This document shows, in pieces, positions 38,826 through 49,869 of a stretch of DNA of 64,000 nucleotides. Within the stretch, counting starts at the first letter, position 1. Each line of letters starts with the position of its first letter. This stretch comes from Diphasiastrum complanatum (taxonomy: Eukaryota > Streptophyta > Lycopodiopsida > Lycopodiales > Lycopodiaceae). The stretch covers positions 10,030,927 to 10,094,926 of the forward strand of contig CM055105.1 of NCBI GenBank assembly GCA_029204225.1. Direction: 5' to 3'. Both the position numbers and the translations under genes were made by a program. Under the pieces are notes generated by a model. That model worked only from the letters and a program-made list of their open reading frames with translations, was not told the origin of the DNA and made no database searches.

Positions 38826-38830
<5 letters not shown>
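38733..38830 (+). promoter_or_regulatory. Conserved LINE 3' tail with stem-loops, copy C
   Basis: GGAGACGTTTCATACGCTCC can pair GGAG with CTCC and CGT with ACG around a TTCAT loop. ATGCCTTTTGGCAT is a perfect hairpin just upstream of the ATTAATAAAGC that leads into the CT tract. Confidence 0.7.

Positions 38831-38899
<69 letters not shown>
38831..38899. repeat. (CT)n tail of LINE C joined directly to LINE D
   Basis: 69 bp of CT; LINE D starts at 38900 with no spacer. Confidence 0.95.
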
Positions 38900-38902
<3 letters not shown>

Positions 38903-38983
38903 CTTCCCACATTTGTAGGCTACAGTTGGGATTCAGTTTACAGGACAGAGACTCGATCAACGAGTGGTAGAGATTCAGGTGGA

Positions 38984-39730
38984 GTGGCATGTTTTTATCG
39001 AGAGTCATTACAGTCAGCGATAGAGTTTATCCAACATGATGGACAGGCACGGTACATATGGGTCCACATTACTGGACGAGCTATTGGTTTGGATAGGGAT
39101 CTCTTCATTGCCGCCTGCTACTTCCCTCCAGAGTCCTCCTCCTTTGCGGACGGATTAGGTTCTCCTTATGCTGATCTTTCAGCAGACATTGTCAGATTTA
39201 CAGATCGAGGTTATATCCTTCTCACTGGCGACTTTAACGCCAGGACTGCTACCAGACAGGCGGATTTCCATGACACTACTGACATCTTACGTACACGAGC
39301 TCTTGATTGTGAGGACAGTGGTATCACCAGGACCTCAGAGGATAGGATGGGCCCTATTACGAGCTATGGAGAGTACCTTTTACAGATGGGTGAAGCTCAC
39401 GAGTTGGCCATTTATAATGGCTTAGCTTGTTGGCCACATTCTAGCAGATTCACTTGCCACCCACACAGTGGAGGACACAGTGTTGTTGATTATCTCATGG
39501 GGTCACCAGGTTTTATCCCACTCATGTCTGATTTCCAGATCTACACACCACCCTATCCGATCACTCCTTCCTATCTTTCAGTATGGGCTCCATCCCGCCG
39601 ACCTCCCAACCACCCACTATTCCACTCATCTCTCGTGCACCCAAGTACATTTTTGATTGTTCCTACATCCAGACGTACCAGGAGGCCGTCAACTCATTTC
39701 TTTGTCATTTTCCATACCACACACCGTTAG
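38984..39730 (+). pseudogene. LINE D APE-type endonuclease frame
   Basis: 248 codons covering the APE-like endonuclease. Motifs are RYIWVHITGR, AACYFPPESSS, GDFNARTATRQ (about residues 80-90) and the catalytic-His region SGGHSVVDYLMGS (about 164-176). The normal C-terminal phrase SDHS is frame-shifted at about 39550. The ATG at 38984 is internal: similarity extends upstream to the CT junction. The nuclease would nick the target DNA during insertion. Confidence 0.8.
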
Positions 39731-39966
39731 AAACACAAGCTACCTTCTTTACCACCTCACTCCATAATGCTGCGTCATCTTCCTTTCCCTCCAAACCACA
39801 TCGGCACCCACCCACTTCGCCACATCCTATCCAACCTCCCTGGTTTGATGTCGAGTGTTGTTCTCTTAAATTCCAAGTCTCCCAAGCTAGATTGCATGAC
39901 ACACATTACGGCACCATCCTCTAGTCAGCAGTCAGTTCTGAGGTAGAGTCTAGGAGATTACATGCA

Positions 39967-40677
39967 TTGGGCCAGGCGGGTTTCAGGGCACACTACTCCA
40001 CCACAGATCATATTTTCACCCTTCGGACCATTATTGAGGAGGCTAGACATAGGAAAGAGCGGGTCTATTGTTGTTTTGTTGACTTCAGGAAAGCCTTCGA
40101 CTCTGTTCCACGTTCTCTTCTCATTCAACGGCTACGTGACCTTGGTTTTTCTACTGACACAATCTTGGTAGTGATTGCACTATATGAGAGAGTCCTTGGC
40201 TGTTTTCGGAGTGACACCGGCATTTCAGATCATATCTGGAGCACTATTGGCGTGAAACAGGGTTGCTCTTTATCCCCAACCCTGTTTGGACTATATATTG
40301 ACGAGCTTGAGAGAGTCATTGAGAGATGTGGAGGCACAGGCTGCACGCTTGGGAGTATCTTCATTGCTATACTTTTATATGCAGATGACGTGGTTCTCTT
40401 ATCTCCTACCAGAGAGGGTTTACAGCGACAGCTAGACAGCCTCCATGCCTTCTGCAGTAGATGGGGATTGGGGGTTAATATATTGAAAACCAAGGTTATG
40501 ATTTTCAACATATCGAGAGCTTTTATGCAACGCCAGGAACTCATCTTTGAGGGACAGCCCTTGGAGGTTGTATCTTCTTATACTTGCCTTGGTGTGCTTT
40601 TTACAGGACCTATTTTTGGCATGCGACCGGCAGCCTCCGCCAGACTTGGGAAATGTCATGCCTCCCTTGCCAGTTAG
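39967..40677 (+). pseudogene. LINE D reverse transcriptase frame
   Basis: 236 codons: GQAGFRAHYSTTDHIFTLRT, CCFVDFRKAFDSVPRSLLIQ (about residues 36-55), GVKQGCSLSPTLFGLYIDEL (about 96-115), LLYADDVVLLS (about 136-146) and GLGVNILKTKVMIFN. It ends at a TAG at 40675-40677 inside a segment that stays open in copy B. The N-terminal linker is lost through the deletion at about 39910, so no complete LINE polypeptide can be made. Confidence 0.82.
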
Positions 40678-41963
40678 AGCGTTTCTGTTTCTGACGCTTT
40701 ATTCGGGATGCCCCGAGTAAATGTCAGCTATTTGATACACTCGTTACCCCCACAACCCTATATGCAACAGAGATATGGTGTACGGGTCTCACATCATCTG
40801 ATTGGGCCAGTATTTCACGACTGCAGATTCTCATGCTATCTTGGATGATACGAGCTAAGCCATTTGTTCCACATCAGTTTGTCTTGACAGAGTTTGTGGT
40901 TCCACCCATACAGCTAGTTGCCATCTTCCAACTTATCCTATATATACAGCGTATCATGATGCTACACACAGATGAGCATAGATATATACAGACGACACTT
41001 ACCTCATCACGACGCCTTTATGACCAGGGGCATTGACTATCATGGTTTTCTCAGGCCTCACAGCTACTGGATACACTTGGCATCTCTATCACGGACCTTT
41101 CATCGGGCACCCATGAGTACATTAGACGCTTTGTCTATAGAGCATATCTTAGCAGGACATGGTAGGGACAGCTTGGGATCAAACCCGACTATTACAGGAC
41201 ACACTTTCTAGAGCTAGACACATTGGGATTTCCAGTTTCACCACACTATCTTACCTCAGGACTATCTCACGGGCTTCGGTTTCTACTAGGCCAGTTCCGA
41301 GTTTCTTCACACCAGTTGGCGATTGAGACCGGACGCTTTCAGGGTACTCCGCGAGAGGAGCGGCTCTGCCAGTTGTGTTCATTATCTATGGTCGAGTCCG
41401 AGGAGCATTTCCTATTCATATGTCCAGTTTACTATGAGATCAGAGGGAGATATCATTGTCTTTTTCGTCAGTCACCAGCTACACTGCGATCCCTTATCTC
41501 ATACGAGGACCCCCGATGTGTGGCACTTATGATACGTAAGATGTCTCTCTTGCGACAGGACCTATTTCAGACAGCTCAACATACTTATCCGGACACACAG
41601 TCTCAGATTACATCATTCTTCTCTCGAAGAAGATCACGTTTTGATGCAGACATGACTGACAGCGATTGTGACGACACTCCCAGACCTAGGATGCAGAGAC
41701 GACGAACCACCCAAACTCCGGTGACCATGCGAGTTACACGTCACACCAGATCTCCTACACAGAGACGTACTATATCTCATGCTCACATACGACGTCAGCG
41801 GGCTCCAGCACTTCCTCATGCTGCAGCTCGCATTACATCCTTCTATAGCGTCAGCACAGACCTGACATCCTGACATGGATACATATGACTACTCTGCATA
41901 GGAGACATTCTCATTTATGTATTTATCTTAGTGTGTACTAGATGTTTTTCTTTATTACAACTT

Positions 41964-42065
41964 TGGAGACGTTTTAGACGCTCTCATGGTTACCACATAC
42001 TTGACATGTACTTCTTTTGTCTTATACGCCTTTTGGCATGGAAAAGACATTAATAAAGCTTTCTT

Positions 42066-42070
<5 letters not shown>
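41964..42070 (+). promoter_or_regulatory. Conserved LINE 3' tail with stem-loops, copy D
   Basis: GGAGACGTTTTAGACGCTCT keeps the outer pairing through a G-T pair, and ACGCCTTTTGGCAT keeps the second hairpin through another G-T pair. This supports selection on pairing. Confidence 0.65.

Positions 42071-42113
<43 letters not shown>
42071..42113. repeat. (CT)n tail of LINE D joined directly to LINE E
   Basis: 43 bp of CT preceded by TTTCTTTCTTT; LINE E sequence starts at 42114. Confidence 0.95.
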
Positions 42114-42116
<3 letters not shown>

Positions 42117-43280
42117 ACATCAGACCACTATGCTAGCTCGGTTGATCCGTGTGAAGCCTTCGGTTCCACATGAGATTATTTTGGCCGAGTTTGGAGTTCC
42201 ACCTATCCAAATCAAGGCAGCTCTTCAGCTCATTACCTATACACAGAGGATACAAGCGTTACCAGAGACAGACAGATGATACATACAGATTGCACTATTC
42301 TCATCACGACATCTCCATGGTCAGGGATATAGATTATCATGGTTCTCTCAGGCATCCCACCTCCTACGTGAGTCATTTGGTATCTCCATCACAGAGCTTC
42401 CCTCAGGCACCCACCAGTATATCAGACGATTCCTCTATCGCGCGTATTTAGAGCGGACTTGGTATAACCAGATAGGGGTTAAGCCAGCTTTCTACCGGAC
42501 ACATTTCTTGGAGCTGGATGCATTTGGGACCCTGGTTATGCCACGCTACTTGGAGTCAGGACTATCACATTGCCTCAGATTCACATTGGGACAGCTCAGG
42601 GTGTCTTCTCATCAGTTAGCTATTGAGACGGGGAGGTTCCATGGTATTCCCAGAGAGGAGCGGATTTGCCAGTTATGCTCTCTAGGTGAGGTGGAGTCTG
42701 AGGAGTACTTTATCTTCAGATGCCCAGTATACTATGAGATCAGAGGGCGATATCACTGCCTATTTCGAGACATGCCTACCACTCTACGCTCCCTCATAGC
42801 CTATGAGGACCCACGATGTGTCGCTCTGTTGGTACGCGAGATGTCCATATTACGGAGAGATTTATACGGGACACCCCAGCATTCTACCTCACAGTCACAG
42901 CCACTGATTACTTCATTCTTCACTAGGCAGAGATCGCGTGATTTAGTGCACGAGGATGATGATTCTGACGACGACGCAGATGATAGCAGCTCACATGCTC
43001 ATAGAGATCAGAGACAGTGTACCCCCTACCATCCCGCTACTACCAGGATCACCAGGCACTCTACGCAGAGACATACTATTACACATGCTCATGCTCACAG
43101 ACGACGCCGACAGACTCCAGTGCTCTCTCATGCTGCGGCTCGCATTACATCTTTTTACAACAGCAGCAACATCATAGCATCATAGCCTTGACATCATGAC
43201 ACCTATAGATGATTATTATGCGCACACACCCTCGCATACGTGTCTATTTTAGTTCTAGTTTGTACTAGAATCCTTTGTAA
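42114..43280 (+). mobile_element. LINE copy E, strongly 5'-truncated, no (CT)n tail
   Basis: Begins in the C-terminal third of ORF2 (TTMLARLIRVKPSVPHEIIL) directly after the CT tract of copy D. After one shift near 42280 a frame of 225 codons (42508-43185) carries the finger ICQLCSLGEVESEEYFIFRC and an acidic-then-basic end terminating HAAARITSFYNSS. The 3' UTR is cut near 43280, before the GGAGACG tail and CT tract, and the right end of the surrounding hAT unit follows. Confidence 0.85.
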
Positions 43281-43346
43281 AAAAAAGTTTTTTTTTTTTG
43301 AGGGCATCGTTCCGGACCGCGTTCCATTCCGGATCGGGCAACTAAG

Positions 43347-43354
43347 GTATTATC
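43347..43354. repeat. Right 8-bp target duplication of the 8.7-kb hAT unit
   Basis: GTATTATC, identical to 34616-34623. Confidence 0.9.
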
Positions 43355-44230
43355 AATAACTTAGCCTATAATATGATCTAACATCTTGATTCCCTTAGAT
43401 TTTAAAGAGCATAACTTTTTGATGTGTGATGTTACTAGGTTCTCATTGAGTAGAGTGGTTTATTTTTGTGCCTTGTGCACAATCTTCCACAACTTAATGA
43501 AGAAGGTTTCAAACTCACATTTTCTTTAAGTATTTCCAAGGACTTCACCGCACAATGCATGATCGGTTTTGTTTTCTCAAACTTAATGAGGACTATGGTG
43601 ATCAAATATGCTTTTGTACGATGTACGTTGTTTAACCATTATTTTTGCACCTCCATACATTTTTTGCATTGAGCATTGTTGTTAGGCCATAACATTCTCT
43701 AGATATGCTTCCATGAATAGTGAAAAAAGGTGATATGGCTTATTTGAAGGTAGCACACTTCATTTTGGTACCAAGGAAGAAGGAAATTGTAATTAAGTGC
43801 GAAAACTGTCGATTCCACTTCACTTGCAAGTTATGAGCTGAAGTATGGATAAGCCCTCAAGAGATTGAGAAGTGGTTGTTATCTGGACTAGATATTTGGT
43901 GAATTAGCTAGATGTAGTTCTAGGCTATAGTTTAAGCCATAGATAGTAACATGAGATCTTAATACCTGCATTTTATCAGTTACTTTAGGGTACCGACCCT
44001 TAGGGTTTCACAACATTTTGTTGCATGGACCATTAAAGTACATAAAATAGGCTCTATGAAGTTGGATTACTTAAACAAAAGGTTTAGGAATGTGGGCCAA
44101 TTGGGTCTGAGAAAACTTCATTTAGGGTTGTATGCCCTATTTGAGGATAGGTGATTATCGAGGAGTGGAACATAGTGAGCATTGACTTAGTCAAAGATTA
44201 GACGGCTTCTTTTGAGAGCTTATTAAATTA
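43355..44230. other. Intron sequence without recognisable gene
   Basis: A 68-codon + frame at 43466-43672 matches nothing I know. No terminal repeats are visible. Confidence 0.4.
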
Positions 44231-44239
44231 TCATTCTCA

Positions 44240-44830
44240 TTAGAGAGCTGCTTCTTTTAGTTCTAGGCCTCCTTTTTTTGTCTCTCATTTCTCTTCATAA
44301 TAGGGTTGGAAAGAGAGAACAACTTTGCTTCACTTTAATAGCAGCCATCATCTAACTTGAAACACCCCACAACTCTCTCATAAAGTGCCATGACAGCTAG
44401 AACCATGTCCAAAGAAAAACCAAGGTCCTTGAGCTCTGGATGAGCATATGATGGGGTATTGTGTTAAAAACCCATTTGAAATCCACAAAGCAACAATAAA
44501 CCCTAAACCTCCTAAATTTTGCTTCCTCAATAAGTGCTCTAGGATGACTATATGCTTCAATGCAAAATGATGTGCCCTACCCCAATGCACATAGTCGTCT
44601 AGTCTTAGCCTTGTTACTCATTGTTGCCTATAAGATAGTACCATAAAGCTTGGTCACAATGTGGCCAATCATAATGGTGCACATCGCAATAATTCTTTGG
44701 TTTCATGGGGTCATCTCTTTTGTGGATTTAATGGATGATATTGGTAGACCAAGGTAGAGGAAAATTGGAAATGATAGTGGTATTGAGAAGGGTGGCAAGC
44801 ACAGGGGATAGAGTATCAACTGCATAGATG
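44240..44830 (-). pseudogene. Ancient remnant of the same LINE family (minus strand), copy F
   Basis: Reverse-strand reading gives LSPVLATLLNTTIISNFPLP and then STNIIH. It continues with GHIVTKLYGTIL, KTRRLCALG, RALIEEAKF and RVYCCFVDFKWVFNTIPHHM, and ends LWGVSS. These align in order with copy C (LAPTLATLLNSAVVSGFPSS, HVLTKLYGTILQ, RVYCCFVDFRKAFDSVPR). There are several stops and a missing segment between LCALG and IEEAKF. It is much more diverged than copies A-E, so the family has been active here over a long time. There is no tail or CT tract. Confidence 0.8.
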
Positions 44831-44847
44831 ATCGATAATAAATACAA

Positions 44848-45306
44848 TGTTGAATGTAAGTTGTAACTTGTAACTCAATGTTTCATTGTTAAATGTCTAT
44901 TTTTTAAATGTTAGAAAGTTGAAACATCTATTTTTAAAATTTTAGTGTTCTTATTGAAATGAAGAAATGAGCATGTGTAGCAACTCGAGTCGGTCCCTTC
45001 TTATAGTAGAGAGGAGGACCCTGGCCTCTGAATCCTATTGGTCCATTTCTGCCTCCCTAATTATTCAAATTTAAAAAAGAGTGGGAACCATTCAAATTGG
45101 AGGGAAACCCAACTTTATTCACTAACTTGACATTTAGGCCTTGCAACATTAAAAGTCCCGCAAAAAGGCCTAAAGTCCTTTTATGACTTGTAACTAATCA
45201 AATAACTATGTGATCATCGGGTTGGCCTGACACGCGTAGGGTGCGAAATCCCTCTCACTTATTAACTAGGGTTAGGGTTGCCTTGGGATCCACAAACCCT
45301 CCAACA
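44848..45306 (-). repeat. 3' LTR of the minus-strand gypsy, 459 bp
   Basis: In the minus sense the purine tract GGTGGGGGATAC precedes TGTTGGAGGG at 45306, and the LTR ends CATTCAACA at 44848: TG to CA ends. A TATA-like CTATAAGAAGGG lies at about 45007-44995, placing a promoter and start of transcription inside the LTR. The matching 5' LTR was not found beyond 62140. Confidence 0.7.
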
Positions 45307-45356
45307 GTATCCCCCACCAAAACTGGTGGCGGTCCCACGACACCTGCGAGATGCAG

Positions 45357-46850
45357 TTACTGGGGACTTTTATTGGCTTCGTGACGAATCTTTATTAAAT
45401 GATACTTCACCTTCTCCATAAAATCGAGTCGGGCAGTGTTAAAATCCAAAATATGCGGCAAAAAACAACGATAGGCTCCGGCAATCCACTTTGAAGTTGT
45501 TAAGGACGTGAAGCGAGATTCCCAGGAGCCTCCCATCATTGCTGCGCGAAAATACAGTCGAGCCATCGACAGCTGATCCTTGATAGTCTCTGAGGCCATT
45601 GGCTTATTTGGATTGAATCTCAAAGGAGGAAGACAATCATCCCATCTCGTTGCCACGGATGCCAACAGAGTCAAGTATTTCGCAAAAAGTGCCGATTGTC
45701 TCACTGTCGGATCGGGAGAGTGTATATACTCCCGCTGGTACGCTTGTAATGCCCGGTGGAAATCCACTGATATGTCCCAACTGTAAGGTTGATGTCTGAT
45801 TGGCCAATTTGGCTTATGGATCGTAATTTTGTCCATGGCCAATCCCAAATCCTTCCACCTATTTCTTCGTGGCATCGGTACGTAATATGGATCTACGCGC
45901 AATTGGCGAGGGCTGGCCACATAACTCCTGATAGATTCTGGAGTTTTCTCAAAAATGGTCACTCTCCAAGCCGGCTACTCTCCCAATGCGGGTATTTTAT
46001 CCAATTCCTTGCCGGCCTCTATTTCAGAGGTCTTAAACTTAAGGACCCAACCACCACGCGAGGACTCATGAGGATGTTGCGCTAAAAAAAGTCTGAATCT
46101 GGTCCTCGACGACGATTGGCCTTCTGAACAATGGTGTGGTCCTTGATGAAGATGGACGTTGTTGAACTGCCTGTGGAACTGGCTGTTCTTCTTCAATTTC
46201 TGGGGCTCCACCCTGGTCCATGCCCAAATCCAACCCTGTATCCATTGGTCCTTCAACTTGGTGCGGAGGGGAGAATTGCGGCATGACCGGAACTAGGATT
46301 TGAGGTCCAGCTTCCAACACTTGAGCGGTAGCTTTTTCGTATGCAGTGATGGTTGCTTTAGCCTTTCCCAACTCAGTTGAAGTTGCACCTTTGAATTTGT
46401 CAAAGCGGCCTTGGTATCCCTAAAGCGCCACTTTGTAGGTTTCAACTTTCTTGAACAAATACGCGATCTCCGTCGGAGTTACCGGATGATCTGGTATTTG
46501 CGTCTGGAGATATGCATCATGCTCAAGGGTGGTCGCATCCAATTCACCTTGGAGACGTGTGCGATCTTGCTCTGCCATCTGCAGTTGACCTTGTAGCAGC
46601 TGCAGTTGTTGCTTTGCATCCTGCACGGCCTTGTCCACCTGATCTTGAGCGGTTGTCAGGGCATTCTGCAGTGAGCTAACATATTCTTCCAGGCGATCAG
46701 CCAGTTGCTGTGCTGTCTTCTTCTCAGCTTCGGATTTTTCTTCATGCTGCTTGGCGATCTTCAATTCTCTATCCAGCTGAATAATTTTTTGGCTGATGAG
46801 AGTATTTTCTGATCCCATATCCGAGATTCGCTGATCCATTTCTTTTAAAA
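45357..46850 (-). pseudogene. Extra reading frame between integrase and 3' LTR of the gypsy element
   Basis: Three collinear minus-strand pieces form one broken frame of roughly 490 codons. 46839-46420 is a coiled coil rich in Gln, Lys and Glu (start MDQRISDMGSENTLISQKII). After one in-frame stop, 46371-46066 is Pro/Gln-rich (PVPQAVQQRPSSSR). After a shift near 46100 and another stop, 45962-45357 encodes 201 residues with Trp and Arg-rich motifs (PMPRRNRWKDLGLAMDKITI, WESRFTSLTTSKWIAGAYRC). No hydrophobic segment typical of an envelope is seen. The position matches extra 3' ORFs of some non-chromoviral plant gypsy elements. Function unknown. Confidence 0.6.
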
Positions 46851-47017
46851 CTTATTCGTAGATTAAATTGTTTCATATGACTGATAGCTTCTATCAATTT
46901 GTCGTGCTAATCACCTCACCTAAAATGCTTCCGCAAAGCTAAATTATTAATCAAGATAATTCGTGCATGGCTATGGAATTGACAGACGTGTGTGCAGCCT
47001 CCACATCTGACACACAA

Positions 47018-47062
47018 GAGGTGATCTTTGATTCGGGAGCTACTTCACATTTTGTTACGTGC
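47018..47062 (+). other. Short copia-protease-like phrase on the + strand
   Basis: EVIFDSGATSHFVTC resembles the copia protease active site. It lies opposite the end of the gypsy integrase on the other strand and has no copia context on either side. It may be a tiny insertion or chance. Confidence 0.3.
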
Positions 47063-47064
47063 AA

Positions 47065-48560
47065 TCAACGATCGTGCCATGCCTTGCGGCGGGCTTTCTC
47101 TGCTGCTAACGCATGAACTGCCATCAATCTTGTTTCACATAATTTGTGCAATGCTTTATGATGTAGTTGTAAAGACTTATCATCATTTAACCGTTCTGTT
47201 GCCGCTATGCGTAAAGATGGGATTAAAAATTCAATCGGCATGACAGCATCTTGACCATAAACCAGTTGAAAGAGTGTTTGATTTGTACTACTTTTGTAAG
47301 TGGTTCTGAATGCCCATAATGCTGCATACAGTTTATGTTCCCAATCAGACCGACTCGCTTCAATTGTTTTTGTCATAGTAGTGTAGAGAATCTTATTGGA
47401 AGATTCAGCTTGGCCATTCCCTCTGGGATAGTAAGGAGTACTAAATATGTGTATAACAAAAAAATCTTCTAGTAAACACTTTATTGTTTGATTAACAAAG
47501 TGTGTACCCCGGTCACTGACAATCTCGATTGGACATCCAAATCTGATAATAATATTTTCATAGAGAAACTTGGCCGTAGATTTCGCATCAGCAACTTTGA
47601 CAGCTCTGGCTTCAACCCACTTGGTCATATAATCAGTTGCTACGATAATGTATCGGGCCTGAGATCCTTGCGCGGTAGGATGAATAGGACCAACATAATC
47701 CAGTCCCCATTTTTCAAACGGCGCTTGCGATAAAACCGGATGCAAGGGTTCATAGTTCTGTCTAGTAGGCCGTCGTGCTTGCTGGCAAACATCACATGTC
47801 TGAATATAATTTTCTGTGTCCTTATGAAGCGTAGGCCACCAACAACCTCATTGCAAAAGTTTGCGAATAGTAATATTTGTAGAGAAATGTCCTCCGCCCA
47901 TGCCATCATGTGAAAACATGATTAAATCTGGTATTTCATGCAGTAAAACACATCTACGTAGAATATTGTCTGATCCACGATGATATAATTGTCCTGCAAT
48001 CAATTGATAAGGTTGAGCCTTATGAATCGATTGCCTCTTCTGTACTTTTGTCAAAGAGTCATTCGGTTGTCCTAGCATCAGGTACTCAACAATATCCGCT
48101 GCCCACTCAGGTAGTGCTTCTACATAGAACAATGCAGCATTTGGTAATTCATCATCCACTTCAGTATTAACTGGTGCGGATTCAATTCGTGAAACGTGAT
48201 CGGCTAGATAATGTTGCTTCCCCTTTCGAACCACAATTCGAAAGTCAAATTCAGTCAATAACGGTAACCATCTTGCAATACGCCCAGTATTGCACATCTT
48301 GTTTACCAAGTAAAGTAACGGCTGGTAAACAAGATGTGCGTTTCCATGAGGTACTAGAAATTTTCGAACAGAAAAAATCATGGCTAACACTTCACGTTTT
48401 GTTGTTGAATAGTTCTTCTCCGGGTCTGTAAGCTGTCTGCTTGCAAATCATAGAGGATAGTCCTTCTTATAGTCACCTGGCTCCGTCAAAACTGATCCAA
48501 TGGCGTATTTCGAGGCATCCGTGTGAACATGAAATTCAACCGTCCAATCTGGAGAACGCA
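47065..48560 (-). pseudogene. Ty3/gypsy RNase H and integrase region (minus strand)
   Basis: From the RNase H start (VEFHVHTDASKYAIGSVLTE at about 48545-48485) through EVLAMIFSVRKFLVPHGNAH and HYLADHVSRIE, then the integrase zinc region (GGGHFSTNITIRKLLQ, TCDVCQQARRPTRQ). The core follows: KWGLDYVGPIHP, VSDRGTHFVNQ, YYPRGNGQAESSNKIL. Asp, Asp and Glu are all present in the core (47745-47065, 226 codons open). The sequence type (GPI, YPRGNGQAESSNK) is that of non-chromoviral plant gypsy elements. Frame breaks lie near 48390, 47850 and 47750. Confidence 0.8.
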
Positions 48561-49129
48561 GTATTGGTGCTGAAGTTAATGCTTTTTTTTTAATTTTTCA
48601 AAGGCTTCTAACGCCTCTACTGTCCAAATAGGAACAATAGTTAGTTTGTATATAGGTCGTGCTAAATCCGCAAAGAAGATAATAAAAATTTGATAGTAGT
48701 TCACATGACCCATAAACACAAACTCCACGAATCGTTGTTGGTGGTGGCAATTCCACAATAATCTTGATTTTAGAATAATTTGTGGCAATGCCATGTCTCG
48801 ATATCACATGCCCAAGCACAATTCCGTGTGAAACCCATATCTGGCATTTTTCTGGATTTAGGGAAATTTGATATTTGCGACATCTCTCAAATACTTTCTC
48901 CAATCGATCCAGGTGGTCTGTATCTGTACTTATGGACTCCCAGGTCATCCAAGTAAATTTCAAGGAATTTCTGTAGATAATCTTTAAAAGCAAATTGCAT
49001 TACTCTTTGGAACGAACTTGGTGCATTGGACGTCCCAATAGGACTCGGTAGACATTTGGTGCTTCTGGTAAGTCCATTACTACGAAAGTAATGACGGAGT
49101 GTACTCCTGCAATTCTGACAGATATATCT
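48561..49129 (-). pseudogene. Gypsy reverse transcriptase, C-terminal half only
   Basis: The minus strand has a decayed YLDD (FLEIYLDDLGVHK in one frame, about 48965-48930), RCRKYQISLNPEKCQIWVSH and GIVLGHVISRHGI, then WTVEALEAFEKLKK. The N-terminal RT motifs (around the DYR, LDLRSGY and FGLTNAP stretches) are absent: sequence passes from protease directly to the segment before YLDD. An internal deletion of perhaps 500 bp is the simplest reading. Confidence 0.65.
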
Positions 49130-49600
49130 TCAACCATTCCTCGGACGAACTGTTGTTTGATCAGCTAGCTTAATGGCAAAAGTCGCAGGCTTGATCTTTG
49201 TAAGGCCCCATTTTGCACATAGCTTTGTAGAAATCAGGTTAACTCCTGAACCGCCATCTATCACAGCTGCTTCCTTAGGAAATTGTCTATGCTGTATCGG
49301 CAGGGTGATATTCTTTTGTTCACTTTCCCAAGATGCTCCGACATGGAGTACTTCATTAGATTCTTCAAATCCAGCACAAAAAAGTGGCTCTTGATGGACT
49401 TCTGGTTTCACTTGAGCTAACTTTTGCGCTACGACTTCTTTTGCTTTTGGCACCAATTTCAGGAACTCTCCCAATGAAATATTGATCTTACTAGACAAAA
49501 TATTCATGAGCAGTTCTGTTTGCGGCGCTTCTAGTTCAGTCATCTTGAAAGGTTCTTCATGATGATGCAACTTATCATTCATATCTATACGTGAATTTCT
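49130..49600 (-). pseudogene. Gypsy aspartic protease (minus strand)
   Basis: The 150-codon frame contains FPKEAAVIDGGSGVNLISTK, a retropepsin-like active site with D-G-G instead of D-S/T-G, followed by LGLTKI-like sequence and FAIKLADQTTVRP. It lies between the Gag zinc knuckles (49980-49870, continuing across hAT copy 2 to 55137) and the RT remnant. The Gly at the second position occurs in Tat-like elements as I recall, but I cannot confirm that here. Confidence 0.6.
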
Positions 49601-49869
49601 GAATTTCTTGGTGGCTGCAATGGTGAAGAACGAACTTCGGTTGTTGCCTTAGCAGCTTCAAGCTACTCTTCTTCTTGCAGATATTTAATCCACTGCCTCA
49701 TATCCTGATATCTTCTTTTTTCTGCATGAAGATTTGGATAGACTCCAGATGCTGTTGGTATATCAATTAATGGTATAGAATCAGCAGGTACTGGATCCGC
49801 TACTGGTTCTTTCTTCTTCTGTGCTCTGGTGACCACCATCAAGGGTATACTTGATCTATTCTGAGCTAC

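Larger units (their letters stand above)
35612..38899 (+). mobile_element. LINE copy C, nearly complete RT, (CT)n tail
   Basis: Starts late in the endonuclease domain (GEAHELAIYNGLTCWP, HPHSGGHSVVDYLMGSPSSI at about 35706-35760). It continues through RPPHPPWYDAECRS, the RT (GQAGFRSHYSTTDH, CCFVDFRKAFDSVPR, GVKQGCSLSPVLF, LLYADDVVLVS), the C-terminal region and the finger (ICQLCSLEEVESEEHFIFRC). Interruptions are a stop near 35939, a shift near 36470, a stop at 37087 after YIDELE, and shifts near 37800 and 38030. The tail block lies at 38733-38830 and (CT)n at 38831-38899. Its 5' junction coincides with the place where a hAT GA/CT tract is expected. Confidence 0.88.
38900..42113 (+). mobile_element. 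LINE copy D with internal deletion, (CT)n tail
   Basis: Starts near the beginning of the endonuclease: SGGVACFYRESLQSAIEFIQ, AACYFPPESSS, LLTGDFNARTATRQ (about 39210-39255), HPHSGGHSVVDYLMGSPGFI. This is the longest 5' extent in the window apart from copy A. Near 39910 the reading jumps from RLHDTHYGTIL straight to SAVSSEVESRRLHALGQ, which in copy C are separated by most of the region before RT. The RT frame at 39967-40677 follows, then shifts, the finger (LCQLCSLSMVESEEHFLFIC) and a basic Ser/Arg-rich end closing at 41873. The tail is at 41964-42070 and (CT)n at 42071-42113. Confidence 0.88.
34624..43346. mobile_element. 8.7-kb hAT-bounded unit carrying nested LINEs
   Basis: The left terminal CTTAGAAGCCCGTTCCGACC and the right terminal (inverted) CTTAGTTGCCCGATCCGG are flanked by perfect 8-bp duplications GTATTATC. 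Subterminal repeats are of the GGAACGTTCC kind (CGGAACGTTCCG at about 34651), as in the 634-bp element. No hAT transposase is recognised inside. The interior 34740-35305 is noncoding with GTTTGTT-type repeats at 35163-35210. From 35306 on it holds a fragment of a different hAT and then LINE copies C, D and E. The original element must have been much shorter. Confidence 0.85.
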
